Positions 9,231-19,982 of a DNA stretch of 64,000 bases are shown here, piece by piece. The notes beneath the pieces are model-generated. The model ran no database searches, was not told the DNA's origin, and saw only the letters and a program-made list of their open reading frames with translations. Made by a program: the position numbers and the translations under genes. Numbering within the stretch: position 1 is the first letter of the stretch; each line of letters opens with the position of its first letter. Source of the DNA: Kitasatospora arboriphila (lineage in GTDB: Bacteria > Actinomycetota > Actinomycetes > Mycobacteriales > Mycobacteriaceae); assembly GCF_000717275.1 (NCBI RefSeq), contig NZ_JNYV01000006.1:124001-188000 (forward strand), given 5' to 3'.

Positions 9231-10691
9231 TCAGACGGGGATGGCTCCCACAAGGGTGCCGACCACAAGCATCGCGACCGAGACCGCCGCAGCCCGCCAC
9301 AGCACCTTCTTGTGGTGATCGGCCAGCGAGACCCCGGCGAGCGACACCAGCAACAAGATCGCGGGAACCAGCGGGCTCTGCATGTGCACGGTCTGGCCTG
9401 TGATGGATGCCCGCGCCATTTCGGCGGGGGTGATCCCGTAGGTGGCGGCGGTTTCCGAGAGCACCGGCAGCACACCGAAGTAGAAGGCGTCGTTGCTCAT
9501 CAGGAACGTGAACGGCATCGACAGGAGGCCGGTGATGACGGCCAGGTGCGGTCCCATCGAATCTGGGAGCACGGAGGTCAGCCACTGTGCGATCGCCTCC
9601 ACCATGCCGGTGCCTGCGAAGACCCCGGTGAGGACGGCCGCCGCGAGGACCATGGCCACCACGGAGACGATGCTCGAGGAGTGTCTGGTGATCGCCTGCT
9701 GCTGATCTTTGATGTGCGGGAAGTTGATCACCAGCGCGATGCCTGCGGCCACCATGAACAGCACCGGGATGGCGACGACGTCCATTCCGAGCACGGCGAG
9801 CAGGGCGACGGTCAGCGCCGCGTTGATCCAGAAGAGCTTGGGCCGCAACGTTTCCCGATCAGGGTCGAGAGCGCCGGCGACGATGCCGGCGTCTGCGGTG
9901 TCACCCGAATCGGTGTTCCGGAGCTCATCGGAGCCTGCACCGAATGCGCCTGTGCCCGAACCACCGGTGCCTCGGCGCGGTCCGCGACCACGACCACGGC
10001 CGCCGCCGTTGCCTCCGCCACTGCCGACCAGGGCGTCGGCGGATTCACGGGCCAGCACCGATTCCTTGATGGTGATCGAACCGATCCTGCGGCGTTCCAT
10101 CAGGCCGAGGTGGTAGGAGAACAGGAGCACGATGACAAGACCGACAACCAGCGACGGGATCATCGGGATGAACACCTCGGACGGTGAGATGCCCAGTGCC
10201 GCAGCGGCACGCGCGGTCGGCCCACCCCACGGGAGGATGTTCAGGGTGCCGTTGGCCAGACCCGCGGTGACCGTCAGGACCACCGGACTGACACCCAGCT
10301 TGAGGTAGAGGGGCAGCAGAGCAGAGGTGACGATGATGAATGTGGTGGAGCCGTCACCGTCGAGGGAGACCACCATCGCCAGCAACGCCGTTCCCACCAC
10401 CAGCCGTGCCGGATCGGCCTTCACCGCCCGGACGACTCCGCGCACGATCGGGTCGAACAGGCCGACGTCGATCATGATGCCGAAGTAGATGATGGCGAAG
10501 AAGAGCATCGCCGCTGTCGGGGCCAGGTCCTCGATGCCGTCGGTGATCATGTCGCTGATCCCCAGGCCCGCGCCGGCGAACAGACCGAAGGCGATCGGGA
10601 CCAGGATGAGGCCGACCACCGGAGTGGTCCTCTTGGTCATGATGAGGAACATGAAGGTGGCCACCATCAGGAGGCCCAAGGCTACTAACAT
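9231..10691 (-). CDS. CitMHS family metal-citrate:H+ symporter
   Basis: 486-residue inner-membrane transporter with about twelve helices, importing citrate as a complex with a divalent metal. Family stretches include LVPIAFGLFAG, MLFFAIIYFGIMIDVGLFDP, DGDGSTTFIIVTSALLPLY, GLANGTLNILPWGGPTARAA and, near the end, FLMSNDAFYFGVLPVLSE. Between the two halves (residues ~215-265) there is an unusual cytoplasmic insert rich in Gly and Arg (NGGGRGRGRGPRRG). The gene is first in a leftward run with the sensor kinase (75-base gap), response regulator and cyclase, the standard pairing of a citrate carrier with its CitAB-type system. Confidence 0.93.
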   Translation of the reverse strand: MLVALGLLMVATFMFLIMTKRTTPVVGLILVPIAFGLFAGAGLGISDMITDGIEDLAPTAAMLFFAIIYFGIMIDVGLFDPIVRGVVRAVKADPARLVVGTALLAMVVSLDGDGSTTFIIVTSALLPLYLKLGVSPVVLTVTAGLANGTLNILPWGGPTARAAAALGISPSEVFIPMIPSLVVGLVIVLLFSYHLGLMERRRIGSITIKESVLARESADALVGSGGGNGGGRGRGRGPRRGTGGSGTGAFGAGSDELRNTDSGDTADAGIVAGALDPDRETLRPKLFWINAALTVALLAVLGMDVVAIPVLFMVAAGIALVINFPHIKDQQQAITRHSSSIVSVVAMVLAAAVLTGVFAGTGMVEAIAQWLTSVLPDSMGPHLAVITGLLSMPFTFLMSNDAFYFGVLPVLSETAATYGITPAEMARASITGQTVHMQSPLVPAILLLVSLAGVSLADHHKKVLWRAAAVSVAMLVVGTLVGAIPV

Positions 10692-10796
10692 GACAACGCT
10701 GCTCTCGGTTGGCGACTGTGGACGGCGGGAGTGATCTCCGCTACATCCGAAGTCTTGAGGTAGCGCACGTCACAGTCACGCTTGAGCGCGTAAGTC

Positions 10797-10814
10797 GCGT
10801 TTTGCGCGTTTTGC
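10797..10814. promoter_or_regulatory. Tandem 9-bp direct repeat upstream of the citrate transporter
   Basis: Two perfect adjacent copies of GCGTTTTGC lie about 105-125 bases upstream of the CitMHS start, in the only sizeable gap before the operon. Direct repeats one helical turn apart suit a response-regulator dimer. That the CitB-type regulator binds here is inference. Confidence 0.35.
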
Positions 10815-10864
10815 TCACCGTTCGAAACTCAGCACGAAACGGGTTGAGCTGCAGGTTTTGTCCG

Positions 10865-11497
10865 TCACCCCGGCAGCAGATAGTGAGCTGTCAGCGTTTT
10901 CCACAGCGGAAGATGCGGATCGTTGCGGGGGTCGCGTCTGTCGATGAGGTAGGGCATGGCCGCCCCGCGCATGCCGGAGAGCAGGATCGGATACAGCTCG
11001 TCGTAGCGCGGCGCCGACGTCAGAACCGGCCCGAGAAATGATGCGACAGCGGCACGGACGGTCGGGCCCAGTTCACGTTCTGCGGGGAGCAGTGCACTGC
11101 GCAGGTTGGCGTTGGTTCGCGCGGCGGTCCAGAGTTCGATGGACGCGACGAAGTACGGCTGGTGGAATGTCGACCATCCGGTGTCGATGCCGAGGGAGAT
11201 CCGCTCGATCGGATCCTCGGGCCAGTCGACCTGGCGGGCCAGGTCCTCGATGCGCGCCTTCGCGAGGTGATGCACGGCCGCCATCAGCAGATCATCACGA
11301 GACGGGAAGTGATGCAACAACTTTCCGCGCGATACCCCTGCGGCCTCCTGGATTGCGAGGGTGCTCGCCTGGGAGTAACCCCTGTGGATCAGCACCTCGA
11401 GCGCCGCGTCGAGTATCTGATTACGACTACGCGTGCCCTTGGACTCCCGTGGTCCGAGATCGACTGCGACAGGATCAGATTCGGGCCCGGTGGTCAT
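10865..11497 (-). CDS. TetR family transcriptional regulator, likely controls the FAD oxidoreductase operon
   Basis: 210-residue repressor. The N-terminal helix-turn-helix (residues ~24-70) reads RNQILDAALEVLIHRGY, then AIQEAAGVSRGKLLHHFPSRDDLL, the classic TetR pattern. The rest is a helical ligand-binding and dimerisation domain with no recognisable specificity. The stop of the Tat-signal oxidoreductase lies 19 bases upstream on the same strand, so both genes are probably one transcript. The perfect palindrome at 13364-13383 in front of that transcript is the obvious operator, which would make the system self-regulating. Confidence 0.9.
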   Translation of the reverse strand: MTTGPESDPVAVDLGPRESKGTRSRNQILDAALEVLIHRGYSQASTLAIQEAAGVSRGKLLHHFPSRDDLLMAAVHHLAKARIEDLARQVDWPEDPIERISLGIDTGWSTFHQPYFVASIELWTAARTNANLRSALLPAERELGPTVRAAVASFLGPVLTSAPRYDELYPILLSGMRGAAMPYLIDRRDPRNDPHLPLWKTLTAHYLLPG

Positions 11498-11516
11498 CCG
11501 GTGATGCTACCGCGGC

Positions 11517-13346
11517 TCACACGTCCATGATGTGCGGCAGACCCGCCCGGTAGCGGTCGCGGTCGGTCTGCTTGAACGGGTCCAGCAGCGGGAGTTCCCA
11601 GAGCGGGTGCACCGCCACGCGAGCGGCGTTGCTACCTGCCGCGTCGAGGATTGCGTTGGCCACCCGCCGTCCCGACTCGTTGGCACCCTCCATCGTCGCG
11701 AGGTCGATGTTCGTGCGCACGTGGTCGCCGCCGACGAAAAAGTTCGAGATGGCGGTGTCCGCGGTGGGCCGGTGCCGGTAGGAATCGGCGGTGTTCACCA
11801 TCAACGGTGTCGCGTTGGAGATGCCGGGTTCCCAGGTGATACCCGGATCGAGATGCCAGCTCACCAGTTCCTCGTCGCGCAGGATCGGCTTCGAGCCACG
11901 GTTGAGAGCGCGGCTCATCTGCGCCCAGACCTCCTTGGCGACCTCGTCTTTGGTGCACTGTTTGGCGGTCTTGCCGTACAGGATTCCCGGGGTGTCCCAG
12001 TCGGAGATGTCCACCGACAGGCAGTCGTGTACCCGTCCGTCGCCGTAGATCCTCCCGAAGTCGACCTCCCACGGCGCCGCCTGGAACAGGCCGGTCAGGG
12101 CCCACGGAGTCCCTAGCGCCGCAATGTGACTCGGCACCACCTCGGACCGACGTGACAGGTAGTACTGGATCCCCACCATCCAGTCGTCGACCAGGTGGTT
12201 GATGCCCTCGAGCGCCGGCGCGGCCGCAAGGAGATCCGGCCGCAGGAGCGGCTTGAGCCGGTCAAGCGGCATGGCGGCGACGTACCAGTCGGCGGTCACG
12301 GTCGAGGTAGCACCGGCGTCGCCGGCCACGCGGGCGCCCGTGATCCGTCCGCCCTGCACGTCGAAGCCGGTTGCGGCCTGACCCATCACGAACCGCACGC
12401 CCCGACCACTCAGGTACGCCACCCACGGGTCTATCCACGCGTGATTGGTGGGAGCGTTGAGGATTCGGTCCACCCCACCCCCGACGATGGTCCCGGCGTA
12501 CTGCGAGATCAGACCGGTGGCCGAGGTGACCAGCGCGAGTCCGATCTGCCCGATGGTGCGCGCCGACCCCATGTCGGGTTTGGCCGCAACAGTCGCCCGG
12601 GTCAGGGCACTCACCAGATACTTCTGGTAGGCAGCGGATTTGCCGTTGGCCTTGACGAACTCCATCCAGGACTGCTTCTCCCACTGACCGATTCGCCGTT
12701 CCTCGCAACTGGTCGCGATGACGAGTTCTCGCTGCACGAAGAACGCGAGTTCGTGGGCGGGTACGTCTCCGGCGATCTTCAGCGACGTCATCAAGGTGTT
12801 GCGGAGATTGTCCAGATCGGCGATGGCGCCGGCATGCTGCACGAGCCCGTCGATCGACTGTGGTGCGGTGATCGGTGCGTAACCCGGTTCGTCGAGGGCC
12901 ACCACCGCACCCTCGACATTGATCAGGTGTCGGTCCCTGACGTTTCCCCCACCTGGCAACGGGATTCGCGCCATGGTGTCCGGAACGTGTTGATAACAAC
13001 CGGGAAAGAAGCGGAAACCGTGCTCCCCCGGCAGCGCCATCCGTCCGCCGGCGGCGCTGCCGGGCACGTCCATGCTCCGTGCCTTACCCCCTAGGAAGGC
13101 AGGTTCATAGACGGTCACCGAGAAACCACGCTCGATGAGTTCTTGGGCCACGGCCAGTCCCGACATCCCGCCGCCGAAGACCGCGACCTCACGGCCGCCG
13201 CCTCCCGTCGGTGGGACCGCACGGGCACCCGGTCCGACCAGCGACGGCACCACAAAGCTGGTGCCGATAGCGCTGGTCGCCGCCGCGGCCCCCTTGAGCA
13301 GGGTGCGCCTAGACACCCCTCGGTCGCCCGTTGTCGCACCCACCAT
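11517..13346 (-). CDS. Tat-exported FAD-dependent amine-oxidase-fold oxidoreductase
   Basis: 609-residue flavoprotein. It begins with a twin-arginine signal (SRRTLLKGAAAATSA, residues ~12-26), so the folded enzyme should be exported. Next comes the FAD-binding fold VAVFGGGMSGLAVAQELIERGFSVTVYE with the follow-on GGKARS motif typical of phytoene-desaturase and hydroxysqualene-dehydroxylase relatives. The C-terminal NFFVGGDHVRTNIDLATMEGANESGRRVANAIL is the second FAD contact. The substrate is unknown; an isoprenoid or lipid is the family-based guess. The frame is open to 13598, but ATG 13346 has GGGGAGGGG upstream and starts directly before the signal. TetR follows. Confidence 0.82.
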   Translation of the reverse strand: MVGATTGDRGVSRRTLLKGAAAATSAIGTSFVVPSLVGPGARAVPPTGGGGREVAVFGGGMSGLAVAQELIERGFSVTVYEPAFLGGKARSMDVPGSAAGGRMALPGEHGFRFFPGCYQHVPDTMARIPLPGGGNVRDRHLINVEGAVVALDEPGYAPITAPQSIDGLVQHAGAIADLDNLRNTLMTSLKIAGDVPAHELAFFVQRELVIATSCEERRIGQWEKQSWMEFVKANGKSAAYQKYLVSALTRATVAAKPDMGSARTIGQIGLALVTSATGLISQYAGTIVGGGVDRILNAPTNHAWIDPWVAYLSGRGVRFVMGQAATGFDVQGGRITGARVAGDAGATSTVTADWYVAAMPLDRLKPLLRPDLLAAAPALEGINHLVDDWMVGIQYYLSRRSEVVPSHIAALGTPWALTGLFQAAPWEVDFGRIYGDGRVHDCLSVDISDWDTPGILYGKTAKQCTKDEVAKEVWAQMSRALNRGSKPILRDEELVSWHLDPGITWEPGISNATPLMVNTADSYRHRPTADTAISNFFVGGDHVRTNIDLATMEGANESGRRVANAILDAAGSNAARVAVHPLWELPLLDPFKQTDRDRYRAGLPHIMDV

Positions 13347-13363
13347 GATCGAGACCCCTCCCC

Positions 13364-13383
13364 AACAGTCAGTACTGACTGTT
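13364..13383. promoter_or_regulatory. Perfect 20-bp palindrome, candidate TetR operator
   Basis: AACAGTCAGTACTGACTGTT is its own reverse complement over all 20 bases. It lies 18 bases upstream of the start of the FAD oxidoreductase, the first gene of a two-gene operon that ends with a TetR regulator. Position and symmetry fit an operator over the promoter or leader; binding is inference. Confidence 0.7.
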
Positions 13384-13488
13384 CCCTGAGGGATGTCTAT
13401 CACAGCGTTCGCCGCCGTTAGGACGGTTCGGCAGATCAGTCCCGGGACGGAACCCGGGCGAGCCACAGGGACCGGGCCCTGCCATCGG

Positions 13489-14775
<1,287 letters not shown>

Positions 14776-14980
14776 TTATGCGCTCCTTCCGGTTCGAGCG
14801 TGACGTAGACACACCGAACCGTGGGACAACCCTACTTGTTCGGACCGACGATTACGCGATCCCGGTGGCGCAAGCCCCTCTCGGCGCCGCGCCGAGCCCA
14901 TCCTCGGTGCCCGCCAGTACGATCGCGGACGGGCGTGACGAGGATGATCGCCGCAGGTGAAGAGACGAGTGAGGTGACCG

Positions 14981-15655
14981 GTGGCGCCACAGGGTCTACG
15001 AGTGATCGCCGAGCAAGACGCGGCCGACGATCTCATCCCGCCGGGCGTCGCCACGGTCCGGGCGGTGCGCGAACGCGCGTCGATCATCGGTGCCGTCACC
15101 GCCACGCTGGCCGACCCGGACATGCGACGAGTTGTCGTGGTCGCCGGGCCCGAGTTGCCCGACGCCTTCTGCGCTGCCGTGGTCGCACGACTCATGCTCG
15201 TCGAACGCCTCGACGTCGAGGTCGCCCTCGTCCTGCCCGCCCCCACTCTCGCCACCAAGATCTACGAGCTGCCGTTCGGGGCGCCGGCCGTCGAATTGGC
15301 CCAGAGCGGCACCGCCGTCGAACTACCACTGGTAAGGGACGATGCGGCCATCGTGTTGCTCGGCCGCGCCCACCAGCGCGGCGTCGACGGCGACCTCGGC
15401 GGCGAGAGTTACGTCGACAACGACCTGCTCTACCGCGGGCGGACCAAGGGAGTTGTCATCGAACCGCTGATGACGATGCCCGGGGTCAGGGCCAAGGTCG
15501 ACCGTCGCTGGCGTTCGTCCTGGCTCACCGGCAGGGCCGTCCAGACCGGCGCACCACAACTGGTCGTCGACCGCGATGGGATCCCCGGTCCCCGGCCGGT
15601 CAAGAGGTCGACCTTCTACCGCCATCACGTCAACTGGAAGTTGGTCCGCCCTTGA
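14981..15655 (+). CDS. Conserved actinobacterial protein of unknown function (Rv0358-like)
   Basis: 224-residue soluble protein that begins with GTG. It has no signal or membrane segment. The N-terminal half has a Rossmann-like alternation (VVVVAGPELPDAFCAAVVARLMLVERLDVEVALVLPAP), and the C-terminal half ends in a basic stretch (VKRSTFYRHHVNWKLVRP). I recognise it by context rather than by motif: it sits between purA and an M50 protease, as Rv0358 does. The stop overlaps the TTG start of the protease (TTGA), suggesting tight coupling and perhaps a shared job. No function is assigned. Confidence 0.82.
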   Translation: MAPQGLRVIAEQDAADDLIPPGVATVRAVRERASIIGAVTATLADPDMRRVVVVAGPELPDAFCAAVVARLMLVERLDVEVALVLPAPTLATKIYELPFGAPAVELAQSGTAVELPLVRDDAAIVLLGRAHQRGVDGDLGGESYVDNDLLYRGRTKGVVIEPLMTMPGVRAKVDRRWRSSWLTGRAVQTGAPQLVVDRDGIPGPRPVKRSTFYRHHVNWKLVRP

Positions 15656-16437
15656 GCACCACCACCACCGAGATCATCCGCTCGGTGCGTCCTGGTCCGG
15701 TGTTCCTCGCCGTTGTCGCGGCCACCGCGCTGGGCGGTGCACTGCTCTGGACATCGGGCCGGGACAACGACCCCGTGGCGGTGATCGGGGCGCTGCTGCT
15801 CGTCGTGGGCGGCTGGGTGATCTCGCTGTCGCTTCACGAGTTCGGGCACGCCGTCACCGCGTTCAAGTTCGGTGACCGCGGCGCCGAGCTCCGCGGCTAC
15901 CTCACACTCAACCCTCTCAAGTACGCCCATCCCGGCCTGTCGATCGGGCTGCCGCTGGTCATCATCCTGTTGGGCGGCATCGGTTTTCCCGGTGGCGCCG
16001 TATACGTGAACAAGTCGGGATTCACGCGGGCCCAGCGCAGCCTGGTCTCCGCTGCGGGCCCGTTGGCCAACATCCTCATCGCCATCGTCCTGCTCGTGGT
16101 CATCTCCGGCCGCGACAACGCGGCGCTGATCGGTGAACTGAACTTCTGGTCGTCGCTGGCGATGCTGGCCCTGCTGCAGATCACCGCCGCAGTGCTCAAC
16201 CTCCTGCCGATCCCCGGACTCGACGGCTACGGGATCATCGAGCCGTACCTGTCCGACAACACGCGCCGATCGGTGGCGCCGGTCGCACCGTTCGGGATCC
16301 TGCTGATCTTTGTCATCCTGCTGGTGCCCCAGCTCAACCGTGCGTTCTTCGACCTCGTGTACTGGTTGTTCGAATTGTCCGGGGTCAGCAGCTTTCTGGC
16401 GTCGTGGGGCTGGGACTTGTTTGTCTTCTGGAAGTAG
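15652..16437 (+). CDS. Site-2 protease family (M50) membrane metalloprotease, Rv0359-like
   Basis: 261-residue membrane protein with six or so helices. The zinc site is plain: HEFGH (residues ~61-65) in LSLHEFGHAVTAFKFGDRGAELRGY, and the second-half motif LLPIPGLDGYGI that supplies the third ligand Asp. This is the minimal, PDZ-less group of M50 proteases, which cut within membranes. The substrate is unknown. The start is TTG, overlapping the preceding stop; a longer frame upstream is a shadow of that gene. The gene order purA, Rv0358, Rv0359 is retained. Confidence 0.9.
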   Translation: MSTTTTEIIRSVRPGPVFLAVVAATALGGALLWTSGRDNDPVAVIGALLLVVGGWVISLSLHEFGHAVTAFKFGDRGAELRGYLTLNPLKYAHPGLSIGLPLVIILLGGIGFPGGAVYVNKSGFTRAQRSLVSAAGPLANILIAIVLLVVISGRDNAALIGELNFWSSLAMLALLQITAAVLNLLPIPGLDGYGIIEPYLSDNTRRSVAPVAPFGILLIFVILLVPQLNRAFFDLVYWLFELSGVSSFLASWGWDLFVFWK

Positions 16438-16515
16438 GGGGTAGTCGCCCCCCAAGCACGGCGCCGGAACCTGTCGTAGTGTGAAAAATCCGTGTGCTGA
16501 TGCGAGGAGGACCAG

Positions 16516-18630
<2,115 letters not shown>

Positions 18631-18642
18631 CCGGCCCCAACC

Positions 18643-18810
18643 CCGCCCACCGGGCCGAAACTCCCGTTCACCGGGCCCAAAACGCCGTCGACCGTGCCCA
18701 AATCGCCGTCGACCGTGCCGATGCTCCCGTTGACCGTGCCCATAACGCCGTTCACCGGGCCTTAATCCTCGTTGACCGTGCCGTAATCCTGGTTGACTGG
18801 GCTGACGAGC
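18643..18810. repeat. 21-bp-period repeat array, left half (about 8 units)
   Basis: Units start at 18643, 18664, 18685, 18706, 18727, 18748, 18769 and a degenerate one at 18790. Each has a 14-base core like CCGTTGACCGTGCC (variants GTCGACC, GTTCACCGG) and a looser 7-base linker. The first unit begins 12 bases after the glgX stop. The period is 21 bases, so every frame gives heptapeptide repeats and the reading frames here are not genes. Together with the inverted half at 18879-19000 it occupies the whole 370-base gap. Confidence 0.92.
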
Positions 18811-18878
18811 CCGGTTGCCTCAGCCTTCGGGTTGACTGCTCGCCACGGCAGGACACGGCGGCCCACTCAAACGCGCAT

Positions 18879-19000
18879 TTCGGCCCGGTCAACGGGAGCT
18901 TCGGCACGGTCAACGGGAGCTTCGGCGCGGTCAACGGGAGCTTCGGCACGGTCGACGGCGTTATCGGCACGGTCAACGGGGTTTTCGGCCCGGTCAACGG
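18879..19000. repeat. 21-bp-period repeat array, inverted right half (6 units)
   Basis: Units starting at 18879, 18900, 18921, 18942, 18963 and 18984 carry GGCACGGTCAACGG or close variants, the reverse complement of the left-half core. The last unit runs into the CDF transporter stop codon (19001-19003). A 68-base non-repeated centre (18811-18878) separates the halves. A transcript from either strand could pair left with right over about six units. Confidence 0.92.
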
Positions 19001-19921
19001 TTACCAGGTGATCTTCTTGTGGCAGTCGCCTTGAGTTCCGGCCGGATCCACCTGGATGGTGGCGTGGTCGAGGCCATGGCGTTCCAGGACTTCCCTGGCG
19101 GCGGCGAGCACCGCGGCGTTGTCGGCTGTGGCGGTCACGTGCACCGTTGCCACGTCCATGCCGGTGGTCAGCGTCCAGACGTGGAGGTCGTGCACTTCGG
19201 TGACACCGGCCAGTTCGCTGAGTTCGCGCTGGATCCTGTCCACGTCGACGTGGACCGGGGCCTGCTGCGCCAGGATTCGAAGTGCGTCGAGGGCAAGGCG
19301 GATGGCGCGAGGGGCGACCCACAGCGCAATCAGTACTGCCACCACCAGGTCGGCGTACGGCCAACTGGTTGTCATCGTCACCACGCCTGCCACCAGCACG
19401 CCGATCGACCCGACGGCGTCGGCGAGCACTTCCATGTACGCGCCGCGTACCGCGATGCTTCCCTTGGCGTCCGCGCGTAGCAGCAGCATCACCACCAGAT
19501 TGGCCGCGAGGCCGATGAGCGCCACCACCACCAGGGTCCCGCCCGGTACGTGGGGATCGGTGCCGATGCGCTCGATGGCCTCGTAGAGGACAAACACGGC
19601 CACGCCGATGAGCAGCACGGCGTTGGCCACGGCGGTGAAAACCTCGGCGCGGTGCCAGCCGAAGGTCTTGACCCCGCTCGAACTCCCGTGCCGGGCTAGT
19701 AGCAAAGCGCCCAGTCCCATCACCATGGCCACCACATCGGTGAGCATGTGGCCCGCATCGGCGATCAGAGCCAGCGAGTTGACGGCGATGCCGACGGTCA
19801 GTTCGACCGCGAAGAACACGGAGATGATGACTGCCCCGGCCACCATCGGCCATAGTCGCCGCTGGGTTCCGTCGTCACCGGCGCCGTGCCCGGCGTGACC
19901 GTGGCTGTGCGTGTGGCCCAT
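19001..19921 (-). CDS. Cation diffusion facilitator (CDF) metal efflux transporter
   Basis: 306-residue inner-membrane exporter, probably for Zn, Co or Cd, driven by the proton gradient. A His-rich head (GHTHSHGHAGHG) precedes six helices. The first metal site is normal (DAGHMLTD in helix 2). The second site in helix 5 reads EVLADAVGS, where CzcD relatives usually have HVLxDxLGS, so a Glu replaces the usual His; this may shift metal preference. The C-terminal ferredoxin-like domain (residues ~215-300) ends in DCHKKITW. FUSC lies upstream on the same strand (61-base gap). Confidence 0.93.
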   Translation of the reverse strand: MGHTHSHGHAGHGAGDDGTQRRLWPMVAGAVIISVFFAVELTVGIAVNSLALIADAGHMLTDVVAMVMGLGALLLARHGSSSGVKTFGWHRAEVFTAVANAVLLIGVAVFVLYEAIERIGTDPHVPGGTLVVVALIGLAANLVVMLLLRADAKGSIAVRGAYMEVLADAVGSIGVLVAGVVTMTTSWPYADLVVAVLIALWVAPRAIRLALDALRILAQQAPVHVDVDRIQRELSELAGVTEVHDLHVWTLTTGMDVATVHVTATADNAAVLAAAREVLERHGLDHATIQVDPAGTQGDCHKKITW

Positions 19922-19954
19922 CGTGTCCCTTCGCGGTCAGTGGACCCCAAATAT

Positions 19955-19970
19955 ATGCATGACTACGCAT
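19955..19970. promoter_or_regulatory. Weak dyad upstream of the CDF gene, possible metal-sensor site
   Basis: ATGCATGACTACGCAT lies 34-49 bases upstream of the CDF start, next to an A/T-rich ATATAT stretch that is unusual in this G+C-rich sequence. ArsR/SmtB-type metal sensors use A/T-rich dyads in such positions. The dyad is short, and no ArsR or MerR gene is adjacent. Confidence 0.22.
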
Positions 19971-19982
19971 GCGTCGCAACTG

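Noticed and set aside
18643..19000. CRISPR array
   Set aside because: There are no unique spacers of constant length, the repeat is only 14 conserved bases with 7-base linkers, and half the units are inverted. No cas gene is nearby.
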